A model generated the notes under the pieces. That model searched no databases. It worked only from the letters and a program-made list of their open reading frames with translations, and was not told where the DNA came from. 64,000 nucleotides of DNA, from assembly GCF_009735585.1 (NCBI RefSeq), contig NZ_VJVW01000002.1, forward strand, positions 574,209 to 638,208. Reading direction: 5' to 3'. Below are positions 51,896-60,371 of the stretch, piece after piece. Source of the stretch: Christiangramia aestuarii. GTDB lineage: Bacteria > Bacteroidota > Bacteroidia > Flavobacteriales > Flavobacteriaceae. How positions within the stretch are numbered: the first letter of the stretch is position 1; each line of letters opens with the position of its first letter. Both the position numbers and the translations under genes were made by a program.

Positions 51896-52533
51896 TGAAA
51901 GTACTACTTAAGCTTGCCTCCTACTTGTTTCATCCATTGTGGATGCCATTGGCCGGCAGTCTTTTCTATTTCCTTTTCACCCCAAGATTCTTCCCTCAGG
52001 AGATCATTAAAGCAAAATTACTGGCCATAGCCATCATTACCATATTTATCCCGATCGTATTCTATTTCCTGCTAAAGAACCTGGGGAAGGCAGGTACGAT
52101 CTTTCTAGAGAATGTGCAGGAGCGAAAATGGCCCTTGTTCTTCTTTATCCTTCTTAGTCTAATGGTGTTAAACCAGGTGCTTAATATCTATAATTATCCC
52201 GGTCTGTTCTATTATTTCGTAGGAATTCTCATCTCTTCAGTATTAGGGTATATTTTCACCATTTTCAATATTAAGATAAGCTTACATATGGTAGGCATGG
52301 CAGGATTGCTGATGTTCGTGATCGCATTCTGCACCTATTTCCACCTGTACTTCATCTACACGATAAGTTTCCTGATCATAGCCACAGGATTGACAGCTTC
52401 CTCGCGCTTATACTACAAGGCACATAATAAACAGGAATTGTTTCTTGGCTTTCTAACGGGTCTTGTTCCCCAGGCGATGGTTTTCAGCCTATGGTTTACA
52501 GAATATAGAATGTCAGACCTATTTTCAGGGTAG
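51895..52533 (+). CDS. conserved membrane protein, unknown
   Basis: A 212-residue integral membrane protein with about six helices. The N-terminal line MKVLLKLASYLFHPLWMPLAGSLFYFLFTPRFFP and the central SSVLGYIFTIFNIKISLHMVGMAGLLMFVI resemble a PAP2-like or related Bacteroidota membrane family, but I cannot see a phosphatase motif (KxxxxxxRP or SGH), so no function is assigned. Starts inside the rpoN stop (TAATG), so likely co-transcribed. The end overlaps the convergent PorT-like gene by 38 bp. Confidence 0.75.
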   Translation: MKVLLKLASYLFHPLWMPLAGSLFYFLFTPRFFPQEIIKAKLLAIAIITIFIPIVFYFLLKNLGKAGTIFLENVQERKWPLFFFILLSLMVLNQVLNIYNYPGLFYYFVGILISSVLGYIFTIFNIKISLHMVGMAGLLMFVIAFCTYFHLYFIYTISFLIIATGLTASSRLYYKAHNKQELFLGFLTGLVPQAMVFSLWFTEYRMSDLFSG

Positions 52534-53215
52534 AGAGATCTACCGGTTCTCCATCTACTTCAGCATTCTGAAAAAATGGATTCAAAGCATAATAGAACTG
52601 GAAATTGAAGGTATTATAGCCAAAGGTAAATGTTGCCCCAAGCCTTAACCGATCCAAGTCGGAAAGGCGGTTCACAATGATCTCCCGATCATCATCCCTG
52701 TAACGGCTTCTAAAGTGATAGACATATCCGAGCTTCATCCCCGTATAGATACGCCAAAATTTATAGGTCTCAGGAGTCGAGGTACGCCATCTGAATTCCA
52801 CCGGAGCCTCAATGAGCTGAGTGGTGAACCTGTTGGTAGAATAATTGGCATCGCCATCAAGGCTTTCAAAAACACCATTGCCTTCTGAATCCTCACTGAT
52901 GAATAGGTTCTGACCATAGGTATTAATGGACCAGCCAAGGCCAATCCCGAGAGCCACATTCCTTCTCTCGTTCAATGGGAAATCCCGGATAAAACCAACA
53001 TCAAGCCCCCCGGAAAAGCTTTCCTGGGAAATACTGGATGGTCTATCGGTAATGAGGTTGAAATGAAAACCAGCATAGAACTGATCTTCGCGGTAAAGGC
53101 TATCTATGCTAAAGGGAACGGTATCTGGAATCCTAGCCGCCTCCTTTTCCTCCTGGGCAAAGGAAGACAGGGGTAAGAAACAAAAGAACCATAAGATAAC
53201 TTTACCAGTCTTCAT
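52496..53215 (-). CDS. porT: PorT-like outer-membrane beta-barrel protein
   Basis: A 239-residue protein with signal peptide MKTGKVILWFFCFLPLSSFAQ and a beta-barrel pattern ending in LKIGLTFYIL. The segment PFSIDSLYREDQFYAGFHFNLITDRPSSISQESFSGGLDVGFIRDFPLNERRNVALGIGLGWSIN is what I recall from the PorT family, an outer-membrane component needed for the type IX secretion system. The window also encodes a T9SS sorting-domain protein. The gene stands alone behind the ExbB/ExbD group; its end overlaps the membrane gene on the other strand by 38 bp. Confidence 0.75.
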   Translation of the reverse strand: MKTGKVILWFFCFLPLSSFAQEEKEAARIPDTVPFSIDSLYREDQFYAGFHFNLITDRPSSISQESFSGGLDVGFIRDFPLNERRNVALGIGLGWSINTYGQNLFISEDSEGNGVFESLDGDANYSTNRFTTQLIEAPVEFRWRTSTPETYKFWRIYTGMKLGYVYHFRSRYRDDDREIIVNRLSDLDRLRLGATFTFGYNTFNFQFYYALNPFFQNAEVDGEPVDLSTLKIGLTFYIL

Positions 53216-53251
53216 TCAAGTTATTAAATGTAATGTTTAAATATAAAAAAA

Positions 53252-53281
53252 CATCCTGTCTGGTTAAACCCAAACAGGATG
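53252..53281 (-). terminator. intrinsic terminator of the ExbB/ExbD cluster
   Basis: CATCCTGT (53252-53259) pairs with ACAGGATG (53274-53281); on the minus strand the hairpin is followed by a T run. It lies after the last ExbD stop and before the PorT-like gene. Confidence 0.7.
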
Positions 53282-53305
53282 CTTTCTATAATTAAATTGA
53301 AAAGA

Positions 53306-53788
53306 TTATTCAACGTTCTGCATAGCGTCACCAACTACAGTTGTATAGTTGATCTTAAGTGCTTCTGCTTTTCTCAATTCTTGTTTAATATCTGAAACAA
53401 GCCCCATGTTAGTCTCTTCATCTACCTTTAAGGCAGTGGTTAGATAAGGAATTAATTCCTCTCTTTTAGACTCTCTTTCAGAATAAATAAACTGCTGTAC
53501 TTCTTCAACACTTGCAAATTTATCATTTAACTGAATACGTGCTTCTGTTCCATATTGAGCCTGGTATCTCTTGCTTGGTTTCCCTGCATAGATATACATG
53601 ATCAAATCTTTCTTGTCAAGTTTCTCAACTTGGTCTGCGAACGGTAATTTGTTTTCGATCATCAGAGTGTTCTGACGCATTACTGTTGCCACCATAAAGA
53701 AAAATAAGAGCATAAAAACGATATCAGGTAAAGATGCCGTACTAATCGCAGGCAAATCTCCAGACTTCTTCTTTTTAAATTTAGACAT
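53306..53788 (-). CDS. ExbD/TolR-family biopolymer transporter subunit (second copy)
   Basis: A 160-residue ExbD-like protein: short cytoplasmic N-terminus (MSKFKKKKSGDLPAISTASLPDIVFMLLFFFMVATVM), one membrane helix with the conserved Asp (PDIVFMLLFFFM), and a periplasmic domain. The Asp is the proton-carrying residue in ExbB/ExbD motors. Unlike typical TonB-motor ExbD it carries a long periplasmic insertion in the middle. It follows the first ExbD gene by 30 bp and is the last of the four-gene group. Confidence 0.9.
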   Translation of the reverse strand: MSKFKKKKSGDLPAISTASLPDIVFMLLFFFMVATVMRQNTLMIENKLPFADQVEKLDKKDLIMYIYAGKPSKRYQAQYGTEARIQLNDKFASVEEVQQFIYSERESKREELIPYLTTALKVDEETNMGLVSDIKQELRKAEALKINYTTVVGDAMQNVE

Positions 53789-53818
53789 AATTAAAGTCGT
53801 TTTCGTTTATTAATAGCT

Positions 53819-54427
53819 CTAGCTTGTCGGTTCAGCTTCAGATAACTTCTGTGGAATCATATCTGTAATTACATCGATCTTTTCTTTAAGGGCATCTTTA
53901 TCGCCATTATAGTTAGGATCGTTATAATTCTTTTCCATTTGAGTAAAGCTCATTCCATACATTCTTTGTGCCTCACGGTCACGCAGCTCGTTATAAGCGG
54001 CCACAAGTTCGTTCTGCACGGCGATGTAGGTACCGTATTCGGTTCCACGGTTATTCACCAGTGAAATAATGGCTTTCTGAGGATTTACCGAAGAGTTAGG
54101 ATCTTTGGCTCCCTGGCAAAAGCTACAAGCTTCATCACCAGTACCACCTCCATTATCCAAAAACTCTACAGCTGCCTCGCGAAGTTCAGAAAGCTCCATC
54201 TCTTCATCTTCTACAAGTAACTGGTTATTACTGTTCACCAGAACCGTAAAGATGTTACGTTGTTTAATGACCGGAGGCTCAACGTCTTCAGGTTGCCATG
54301 GCGGTAACTTCCTGCTTATCCCGCTATCTGTTTCGATGGTAGTAGTTACCAGGAAAAAGATAAGAAGTAAGAAGGCGATGTCTGCCATAGACCCGGCGTT
54401 AACTTCCGGTGCTGATCTCTTTGCCAT
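53819..54427 (-). CDS. ExbD/TolR-family biopolymer transporter subunit (first copy)
   Basis: A 202-residue ExbD-like protein with one membrane helix (SMADIAFLLLIFFLVTTTI, Asp in the first part), then a periplasmic domain with an insertion that includes a CSFC-type pair (EACSFCQGAKDP). The protein energises TonB-dependent outer-membrane receptors through ExbB. It begins 1 bp after the small membrane protein, and the second ExbD copy follows. Two different ExbD proteins beside one ExbB is a common Bacteroidota arrangement. Confidence 0.9.
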   Translation of the reverse strand: MAKRSAPEVNAGSMADIAFLLLIFFLVTTTIETDSGISRKLPPWQPEDVEPPVIKQRNIFTVLVNSNNQLLVEDEEMELSELREAAVEFLDNGGGTGDEACSFCQGAKDPNSSVNPQKAIISLVNNRGTEYGTYIAVQNELVAAYNELRDREAQRMYGMSFTQMEKNYNDPNYNGDKDALKEKIDVITDMIPQKLSEAEPTS

Positions 54428-54428
54428 A

Positions 54429-54866
54429 TTATTTAGCCAGTTTTTTAATTCCAGAGAATACCATCGCAGCGATAGCTATTCCGGCAAGGATGTAGAAGGT
54501 AATTAAACCAGCTCCAACCCAATGATCACCGGATGCCGAAAGCATACTACCGTCCTTAAGCTCTTTTGCTGTACCATCACTTAATGCATAAGCGATAACC
54601 ACGATCACTAAAAATGATCCAATAGCAATAATAGTGTTCTTAATATTACCTCTGAATAAACCTACGATCACAAATATTCCAACTAGTACTACAACAGCAG
54701 CTAGAACCAAATAAGCAATCCACATATAAGGGTCTAAATGACTCCCCTGAAGGTCTGCCGAGGCTTTAATGGCATCGTCTCCGGTGGCGATAATCCTTCC
54801 CAGAAGGATCATACCTACCACACCAAGAACGAGTGCCAGATATTTTAATATTTTATGTAAGGTCAT
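54429..54866 (-). CDS. small membrane protein inside the ExbB/ExbD cluster, unknown
   Basis: A 145-residue protein with four predicted helices (ILKYLALVLGVVGMILLGRII, WIAYLVLAAVVVLVGIFVIVGLF, TIIAIGSFLVIVVIAYAL, AGLITFYILAGIAIAAMVFSGI). I do not recognise a family. It lies between ExbB and the first ExbD with 13 and 1 bp spacing, so it belongs to the operon and may be an accessory part of the motor complex. Confidence 0.85.
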   Translation of the reverse strand: MTLHKILKYLALVLGVVGMILLGRIIATGDDAIKASADLQGSHLDPYMWIAYLVLAAVVVLVGIFVIVGLFRGNIKNTIIAIGSFLVIVVIAYALSDGTAKELKDGSMLSASGDHWVGAGLITFYILAGIAIAAMVFSGIKKLAK

Positions 54867-54879
54867 AATTTACTTTGTC

Positions 54880-55680
54880 TTAGATTCGTTTTTTATTCTT
54901 GTAAGCTACCAACATATCGATAAGTAGGATAGAAGCATCTTCCATATCGTTAACGATACTATCTATCTTAGCGATGATATAGTTGTAGAAAATCTGAAGA
55001 ATAATCGCAACGATCAAACCGAATACTGTAGTAAGAAGTGCTACTTTAATACCTCCTGCCACAAGTGATGGCTGCATATCTCCGGCTGCCTCGATACGGT
55101 CAAAAGCCTGAATCATCCCGATTACAGTACCCATGAACCCAAGCATAGGAGCCAATGCGATAAATAAAGAAACCCAAGATACGTTTTTCTCAAGCTGTCC
55201 CATTTGAACACCTCCATAAGCAACAACTGCTTTTTCAGCAGCTTCGATGCTCTCGTCAGCTCTGTCTAAACCTTGATAATAGATAGAAGCAACAGGTCCT
55301 TTTGTATTTCTACAAACTTCCTTAGCTGCCTCGATTCCTCCACTGTTAAGAGCGTCCTCAACATTTTGAGCAAGCTTCTTAGTGTTAGTAGTAGATAGGT
55401 TTAAAAAGATAATTCTCTCAATGGCAATAGCCAGACCAAGAATTAAACACAATAGAACGATCCCCATAAAGGCAGGACCACCTTCGATGAAACGTTTCTT
55501 AAGCTCCTGGTGAAAACCAAGCTCTTCTTCTTCCATATCACCGGCTGCTGCTTCCTCGTCATCCTGTACAAAGGTCACAATCGTTCCTGGCAAAGTATTC
55601 GCGCTGTTAGCCGCCTGTAGATTGTAGGCCCCAAGAACCGTAATCGCGGCGATTACCAAAATAGAAAATAATCTTTTCAT
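54880..55680 (-). CDS. MotA/TolQ/ExbB proton channel protein
   Basis: A 266-residue ExbB-like subunit. After a signal-like N-terminal helix (MKRLFSILVIAAITVLGAYNLQAA) comes a charged segment, then the family helices: FMGIVLLCLILGLAIAIERIIFL, FIALAPMLGFMGTVIGMIQAFD, and GIKVALLTTVFGLIVAIILQIFYNYI. The conserved LGFMGTVIGMIQAF motif is the channel signature. It is the first gene of the cluster and probably energises TonB-dependent receptors, of which one lies in this window at 23878. Confidence 0.93.
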   Translation of the reverse strand: MKRLFSILVIAAITVLGAYNLQAANSANTLPGTIVTFVQDDEEAAAGDMEEEELGFHQELKKRFIEGGPAFMGIVLLCLILGLAIAIERIIFLNLSTTNTKKLAQNVEDALNSGGIEAAKEVCRNTKGPVASIYYQGLDRADESIEAAEKAVVAYGGVQMGQLEKNVSWVSLFIALAPMLGFMGTVIGMIQAFDRIEAAGDMQPSLVAGGIKVALLTTVFGLIVAIILQIFYNYIIAKIDSIVNDMEDASILLIDMLVAYKNKKRI

Positions 55681-55747
55681 TACTGTTTGTCTTAATTTAA
55701 TTAGTTAAAGGGTTAAAGATATAAATTATTTTTAATAAAACACTTAG

Positions 55748-55835
55748 CAGAGAGGAAGGGATTCGAACCCTCGATACGCTTGTGACGTATACACACTTTC
55801 CAGGCGTGCGCCTTCGACCACTCGGCCACCTCTCT
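55748..55835 (-). tRNA. tRNA-Ser(GGA)
   Basis: The minus strand folds into a class II tRNA of 88 nt: acceptor AGAGAGG with CCTCTCT, discriminator G at 55748, D arm GCC/GGC, anticodon loop CTGGAAA with anticodon GGA, a long variable arm TATACG/CGTATC-type, and T loop TTCGAAT. It reads serine codons TCC/TCT. No CCA is encoded. Confidence 0.95.
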
Positions 55836-55902
55836 GTTTGTTTGTTTTGGTGCGGCAAATAACAAAAAAATTGCCTTTCCATCAAAAAAGATTACTTAAA
55901 AT

Positions 55903-56931
55903 TTAAGACATCTCTCCTCTTAGGGAAGTTTCATAGATAGTCCTGAATACTTTAGGGGAAAGATCCTTGCTTAAAAGATACATTAATTTAGAGACTGCCG
56001 CCTCTGTAGTAATGTCTTTTCCAGACACAACCCCTATTCTTTTTAGGCCTACACTGGTCTCATACTGACCCATTGAAACACTTCCTCCTATACACTGGGT
56101 AACATTCACTACCCTTAATCCGTTTTTGATCTTTTTCTCCAGTATATCCAAAAACCAGGATGCATTTGGCGCATTTCCGCTGCCATAAGTTTCCAGAACC
56201 ACTCCTTTTAAATTGGGTTTTGAAAGAATATACTCCACCGTACTTTCACTTATTCCCGGGAACATTTTTAAAACCAGCACCTCATCATCAAAACCTGTAT
56301 GCAGTTTTGTCTTTTGTTTCCGGTTTGGCTTCCACAAGGCCTTATAGTTTACCGACAAATATACTCCAGATTCGGCCAGGGCAGGATGGTTCATGGAAGC
56401 AAAAGCCTGAAAATGCTCTGCATTCACTTTAGTGGTCCTGTTGGCCCGGTATAATTTATATTCAAAATAAAGCCCAACTTCAGAAATCACCGGCTTGCCG
56501 TTCTTACGCAGCCCGGCTATCTGTATACTGGTGATCAGGTTTTCCTTGGCATCTGTTCTAAGGTCCCCGATAGGTAACTGGGATCCCGTAAAGATGATTG
56601 GCTTGGTCAAATTCTCGAACATAAAGCTCAGGGCAGATGCCGTGTAAGACATGGTATCGCTACCGTGCAGCACCACAAAACCATCATAAAGATCGTAATG
56701 ATCGTCAATGGTTCCCGCGATCATCTCCCAATATGCCGGATTCATATTTGAAGAATCTATGGGCTCTTCAAAGCTCAAAGTTTCTATCTCATGTTCCAGG
56801 ATCTTTAACTCAGGGATATTCTGAAGCAACTCGTCGAAGTTAAAAGCCTTTAACGCACCGGTGTCATAATCCTTGATCATACCAATGGTTCCACCGGTAT
56901 ATATTAAAAGTATTCTGGATTTAGTCTTCAT
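55903..56931 (-). CDS. ansA: type I asparaginase
   Basis: A 342-residue cytoplasmic asparaginase that hydrolyses L-asparagine to aspartate. The two threonine motifs are TGGTIGMI (near residue 13-20) and VLHGSDTMSYTASALSFM, both conserved, and no signal peptide is seen. The sequence GKPVISEVGLYFEYKLYRANRTTKVNAEHFQAFASMNHPALA is typical of AnsA. It overlaps the end of the upstream acyltransferase gene by 11 bp. Confidence 0.94.
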   Translation of the reverse strand: MKTKSRILLIYTGGTIGMIKDYDTGALKAFNFDELLQNIPELKILEHEIETLSFEEPIDSSNMNPAYWEMIAGTIDDHYDLYDGFVVLHGSDTMSYTASALSFMFENLTKPIIFTGSQLPIGDLRTDAKENLITSIQIAGLRKNGKPVISEVGLYFEYKLYRANRTTKVNAEHFQAFASMNHPALAESGVYLSVNYKALWKPNRKQKTKLHTGFDDEVLVLKMFPGISESTVEYILSKPNLKGVVLETYGSGNAPNASWFLDILEKKIKNGLRVVNVTQCIGGSVSMGQYETSVGLKRIGVVSGKDITTEAAVSKLMYLLSKDLSPKVFRTIYETSLRGEMS

Positions 56932-58057
56932 CCAAAGACATTTTATTGATCACAGGATTCGCATACATTAATAAGTAACTATTCAGCGCAAGCGGATTTT
57001 TCACATCTACCCTCCTGCTAATACGACGATCAAACTGTCTTTTTTCCTTTTCGGTATAATGTTCCTCAAACCTATCTTCATTTTTCAGAAGATCATAAGC
57101 GATATAGTTTGAAGGCCACAATTTATAATTGCGGTAGATAGCATTGTCTATTAAGGTAGCAACCTCTTTTAACTGGTCGTTTATCGATAGGTCCTTTTTC
57201 CTGATAGCATCAAAATCTTCTTCGGTCAATGGCTGGGATGCATTTAGCTGAATCCTTCCTTTTTGCCCCATGGCGCCCTGCATGATACTATTGAAATCTT
57301 CATTGGCAGATTTCTTATATTCCTCTTTCATCCTTTTCGCCAGCACCTCTGGCATTTTCAGCATGTCTGTAGGATCGAATTCATAAGAAATAGCGACCGG
57401 CACTATTCTTAATTTGGCGAAATAGTCCAGGATATCCATTTTCCCCTTGCCCATTCCAATCATCTTAAGCACGCCTTGTTGGGTAAAGTCGTTACCATCT
57501 TTGGTTCTCCCCTCTCTTTGTGCCATCCAGACCGAACGCTTTTCATCAAGCATCAGATGTTTGATATATTCTGAAAGTTTCATAGAACTCTTCAGCATCT
57601 CCCGCGGACTCTGATTTCTTAAAACAAGGAAATTCCTGTTAAGCCTTGAAAGAGCCATCAAAAATGGTTTTTGCACCAGATTATCGCCAATGGCCGAAGC
57701 GGTCATCACCATGTCATGATTAAGAAGCGTATAATTAATAAGTGAGGTGTCCAGGATGATATCCCGGTGATTTGAAATATAAAAATAGGATTCCTTAGCA
57801 TCCAGTTCCTCAAAGCCATTATCGGTAAGACCTTCGCTGGTTCTTTCCAGCACTTTTTCCACGCTTAAATAGATCACCTTGTTCTGGAAATCGGCAATGG
57901 AATGGCATTCCTTAAGAATGGCCTTAATATCACTAAAATCTAACTCAGGAAATGTGAACTGAAGCAGGGCCTTCACCATAGGGTGACTGGCATATTCCAT
58001 TAAGGCCGCATTCACCTCATCATCCCTGTAAAATCTTATATCATCAAAATTTTTCAC
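56921..58057 (-). CDS. glycerol-phosphate acyltransferase-like protein (PlsB/PlsC superfamily)
   Basis: A 378-residue acyltransferase-superfamily protein. The active-site block is FYISNHRDIILDTSLIN (His97 and Asp103), the second block is RNQSPREMLKSS, and WMAQREGRTKDGND supplies the EGxR-like substrate site. The usual HxxxxD has four residues between; here His and the likely Asp have five between, a variant also seen in Bacteroidota acyltransferases as I recall. It is normally annotated as 1-acyl-glycerol-3-phosphate acyltransferase. Start overlaps nothing upstream and it leads the ansA pair. Confidence 0.82.
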   Translation of the reverse strand: MKNFDDIRFYRDDEVNAALMEYASHPMVKALLQFTFPELDFSDIKAILKECHSIADFQNKVIYLSVEKVLERTSEGLTDNGFEELDAKESYFYISNHRDIILDTSLINYTLLNHDMVMTASAIGDNLVQKPFLMALSRLNRNFLVLRNQSPREMLKSSMKLSEYIKHLMLDEKRSVWMAQREGRTKDGNDFTQQGVLKMIGMGKGKMDILDYFAKLRIVPVAISYEFDPTDMLKMPEVLAKRMKEEYKKSANEDFNSIMQGAMGQKGRIQLNASQPLTEEDFDAIRKKDLSINDQLKEVATLIDNAIYRNYKLWPSNYIAYDLLKNEDRFEEHYTEKEKRQFDRRISRRVDVKNPLALNSYLLMYANPVINKMSLDED

Positions 58058-58106
58058 CTATCTCTAAATTATTTTGACAAATGAACAAAAATTCTGTTTA
58101 ACAGCT

Positions 58107-58874
58107 TCAAATTCCAAAAACTTCCTTGGAGTTTTTTGTAGTGATCTCGGCAACCTTCTCAAGGGGAAGATCATAAAGTTCTGCTATCTTTTCAGCCACT
58201 TTAAGAATATAAACAGGATCATTGCGTTTTCCCCGGTATGGTTTGGGAGCCAGGTAAGGAGAATCTGTTTCCAGGACCAGCTCCTCGATCGGGATCTGGT
58301 TAAGGAATTTATCTATGCCTCCATTTTTAAAGGTAACTACTCCCCCGATCCCAAGTTTCATATTATAGGAAAGGGCTTTTTTTGCCTGCTCCAGGTTACC
58401 GGTAAAGCAATGAAAGATCCCAAAGAGTTTGTCATCTTTTTCAGACTCCAGAACCTCGAAGATCTCATCGAAAGCTTCCCGGCAGTGGATCACGATAGGC
58501 AATCCCAGCTCCTTGGCAAAATGTATCTGCTTTTTGAAGGCCTGCTGCTGAATCCCCAGGGTAGATTTATCCCAGTAAAGGTCTATCCCGATCTCACCAA
58601 CCGCATAAAACTTTCTGCGATCAAGCTCAGATTTCACATGCTTTAGTTCCTCTTCAAAATTTTCTTGCACATGTGTTGGGTGCAGCCCCATCATTAAAAA
58701 GATATTTTCGGGAAATGCTTTCTCCAGCTCATACATGCTCTGTGTAGTTTCAGAATCTATGGCCGGGATAAAGAATCTTCTGACTTCATTATCTATTGCC
58801 TCCTGAATCACCTCCCTGCGATCTGCATCAAAGGAATCACTATATAAATGTGTATGCGTATCTGTAATTATCAT
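58107..58874 (-). CDS. TatD-family metal-dependent hydrolase
   Basis: A 255-residue TIM-barrel metallohydrolase. Metal-binding motifs include the first strand TDTHTHLY, the catalytic EIGID (GEIGIDLYWD), VIHCREAF, FHCFTG, and ETDSPYLAPKPYRGKRNDP. TatD proteins are DNases or D-aminoacyl-tRNA-type deacylases involved in repair or quality control. A -7 element TACTTTTG (complement of 58880-58887) lies just before the ATG. Confidence 0.93.
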   Translation of the reverse strand: MIITDTHTHLYSDSFDADRREVIQEAIDNEVRRFFIPAIDSETTQSMYELEKAFPENIFLMMGLHPTHVQENFEEELKHVKSELDRRKFYAVGEIGIDLYWDKSTLGIQQQAFKKQIHFAKELGLPIVIHCREAFDEIFEVLESEKDDKLFGIFHCFTGNLEQAKKALSYNMKLGIGGVVTFKNGGIDKFLNQIPIEELVLETDSPYLAPKPYRGKRNDPVYILKVAEKIAELYDLPLEKVAEITTKNSKEVFGI

Positions 58875-58879
58875 AGCTG

Positions 58880-58887
58880 CAAAAGTA
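58880..58887 (-). promoter_or_regulatory. -7 element of the tatD promoter
   Basis: TACTTTTG on the minus strand fits TAnnTTTG and lies directly upstream of the tatD ATG, implying a near-leaderless transcript. No clear -33 element. Confidence 0.35.
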
Positions 58888-58944
58888 ATAGAAGAAAGCA
58901 GAATGATAAAAATAGAGTTGACTAAAAAGCAAAGACCCTTCTAC

Positions 58945-58957
58945 CGGAGACTCTCCG
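58945..58957. repeat. short palindrome CGGAGA-C-TCTCCG
   Basis: CGGAGA at 58945-58950 and TCTCCG at 58952-58957 form a 6-bp inverted repeat around one base in the 114-bp gap after the Rieske gene. Role unknown; it could be an operator or the centre of a hairpin. Confidence 0.35.
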
Positions 58958-58988
58958 ATGCTTTGAGCTAAAAATTCTTGAGCCTCTG

Positions 58989-59435
58989 CTAGCTAATGGT
59001 GGCTGTAATATTACCTCCACTTATACTAGTTGGATAAACCCTTAGGTTCCTGGTACTACCAGATTCACCCTGTGGGCCGCGAATCACATCACCATCGTCT
59101 TCGTAACGGGAAAAATGCAGCTGGCATTCTATATAACCTTCATCTTCTACCCAAACCAATGCGCCTCCCTGATGGGGACATAAAGCCTCGGTAGCTACAA
59201 AATCGTCTGAAGAATTGCCTTCACTAATTCGGAAGAAAAGCACCCCGCTCCTGGTGAACTGGTCACCAACATTCGCCAGGTTAGACAGGCTTACAGATAC
59301 CGTAGTAGGCCCTCCTCCATTTCCTGGCGGATCTGGAGTACCTCCTCCATCGTCGCTCGAACTACAGGCCGACAATACACACGCACCTGAGCAAGCCAGT
59401 AAAACCCCTTTCACTAAAAATTCACCTCTTTTCAT
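58989..59435 (-). CDS. Rieske [2Fe-2S] lipoprotein
   Basis: A 148-residue protein with a lipoprotein signal (VLSAC, lipid Cys24) followed by SSSDDGGG, so it is a lipid-anchored envelope protein, possibly surface-exposed. The Rieske site is ALCPHQGGALVWVEDEGYIECQLHFSRY: Cys86, His88, Cys104, His107, so ligands for a [2Fe-2S] cluster are all present. The extra disulfide cysteines of the bc1-complex Rieske are missing, which places it with ferredoxin-like Rieske proteins. It follows the DUF5777 gene and is likely the last gene of the yceI operon. Confidence 0.9.
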   Translation of the reverse strand: MKRGEFLVKGVLLACSGACVLSACSSSDDGGGTPDPPGNGGGPTTVSVSLSNLANVGDQFTRSGVLFFRISEGNSSDDFVATEALCPHQGGALVWVEDEGYIECQLHFSRYEDDGDVIRGPQGESGSTRNLRVYPTSISGGNITATIS

Positions 59436-59462
59436 AACTATACATTTTAATTACACTTTTAC

Positions 59463-60371
59463 TTAATTAGCAATCTTTTTAGGCCCCAGATTAAAATTCC
59501 TGGAAATCATGAAGCCGAATCTAACGCCACCATCAGACCAGCTTTTAGTAGTATTGGGAATAAAATTGTTGGCGATGATCGCCTGCGAGTTCTGGAAATT
59601 CAAAGCAAACACATGGCCTCCAGTCTCAATTTCGACTCCAACCCCGAAAGGGTTGTAATAATCGGTCTGCAGATCGTCTGGCCGGCTAAGACCATTTACG
59701 AAAGTATAATCGGCGATGATCGAAATTCTTTTAAAGATCTTCACCCGCCCACCGATCCCAAGGGCGAATAGATTATCTGAATCATCTATATCCTGGACCT
59801 GAGCTTCAGGTCTTATTAAAAATCCGGGGTTGATCATAAAGGAGACCCCCGGACTGAACTTTCTGGCTATGATCACTTGAAAGAAATGAGAGATCCTGTC
59901 TGATTCCTTATCGAACTCGTTCCGTGAAAATGGTTCCCGGGTGATCCAGCTACTCTGACCAAAAAGGGTAACCGAAAGCGGCATTGAATCCTCTTCCTGC
60001 CAAAGCAGCCTGTATTTTACAAGTCCACTATAAGACTCATTGAATTTACTTCTTCCAATTCCTACGGTCAATGCATCTGTGATCCCATAATCGAATCCCA
60101 GGTAAAGATCTGTAGCGATGTCCAGACCAAACAAGGTATTGGAGCCACCAAATTCGCCCCCTATATCACCAAACCGGTGACCTACCCAGAAAGCGAGATT
60201 TTTTGCCTTCTGTGTTTCATTGGTTTGCAGCAGTACAAGCCTAGGACTTTTAAAAGTAGCCTGCACCCGGTAATCCTTCTCTTCGGAAAGATTTGCCATG
60301 AGACTATCTACGTCCTGTGCCTGTAATATGGAACAGAGAAGCAAAAATTGAATAAGTAATAGTTTTTTCAT
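59463..60371 (-). CDS. DUF5777 outer-membrane beta-barrel protein
   Basis: A 302-residue exported protein (signal MKKLLLIQFLLLCSILQAQ) with alternating-strand pattern and a barrel-like C-terminus (FGFMISRNFNLGPKKIAN). I recognise the DUF5777 family from KSPRLVLLQTNETQKAKNLAFWVGHRFGDIGGEFGGSNTLFGLD and the repeated GFDYGITDALTVGIGRSKF. Function is unknown. It overlaps the yceI gene by 4 bp and precedes the Rieske lipoprotein by 27 bp, so the three form a tight operon. Confidence 0.8.
   Translation of the reverse strand: MKKLLLIQFLLLCSILQAQDVDSLMANLSEEKDYRVQATFKSPRLVLLQTNETQKAKNLAFWVGHRFGDIGGEFGGSNTLFGLDIATDLYLGFDYGITDALTVGIGRSKFNESYSGLVKYRLLWQEEDSMPLSVTLFGQSSWITREPFSRNEFDKESDRISHFFQVIIARKFSPGVSFMINPGFLIRPEAQVQDIDDSDNLFALGIGGRVKIFKRISIIADYTFVNGLSRPDDLQTDYYNPFGVGVEIETGGHVFALNFQNSQAIIANNFIPNTTKSWSDGGVRFGFMISRNFNLGPKKIAN

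Noticed and set aside
50341..52533. A sigma-54 (-24/-12) promoter near rpoN or elsewhere
   Set aside because: I looked for TGGCAC followed by TTGC at the proper spacing in the intergenic DNA; the TGGCAC copies I found lie inside coding sequence without the second element.
54105..54506. Plus-strand ORF of 133 residues over the ExbD genes
   Set aside because: Antisense to a well supported ExbD gene with Ser-rich, unstructured composition; no evidence of coding.
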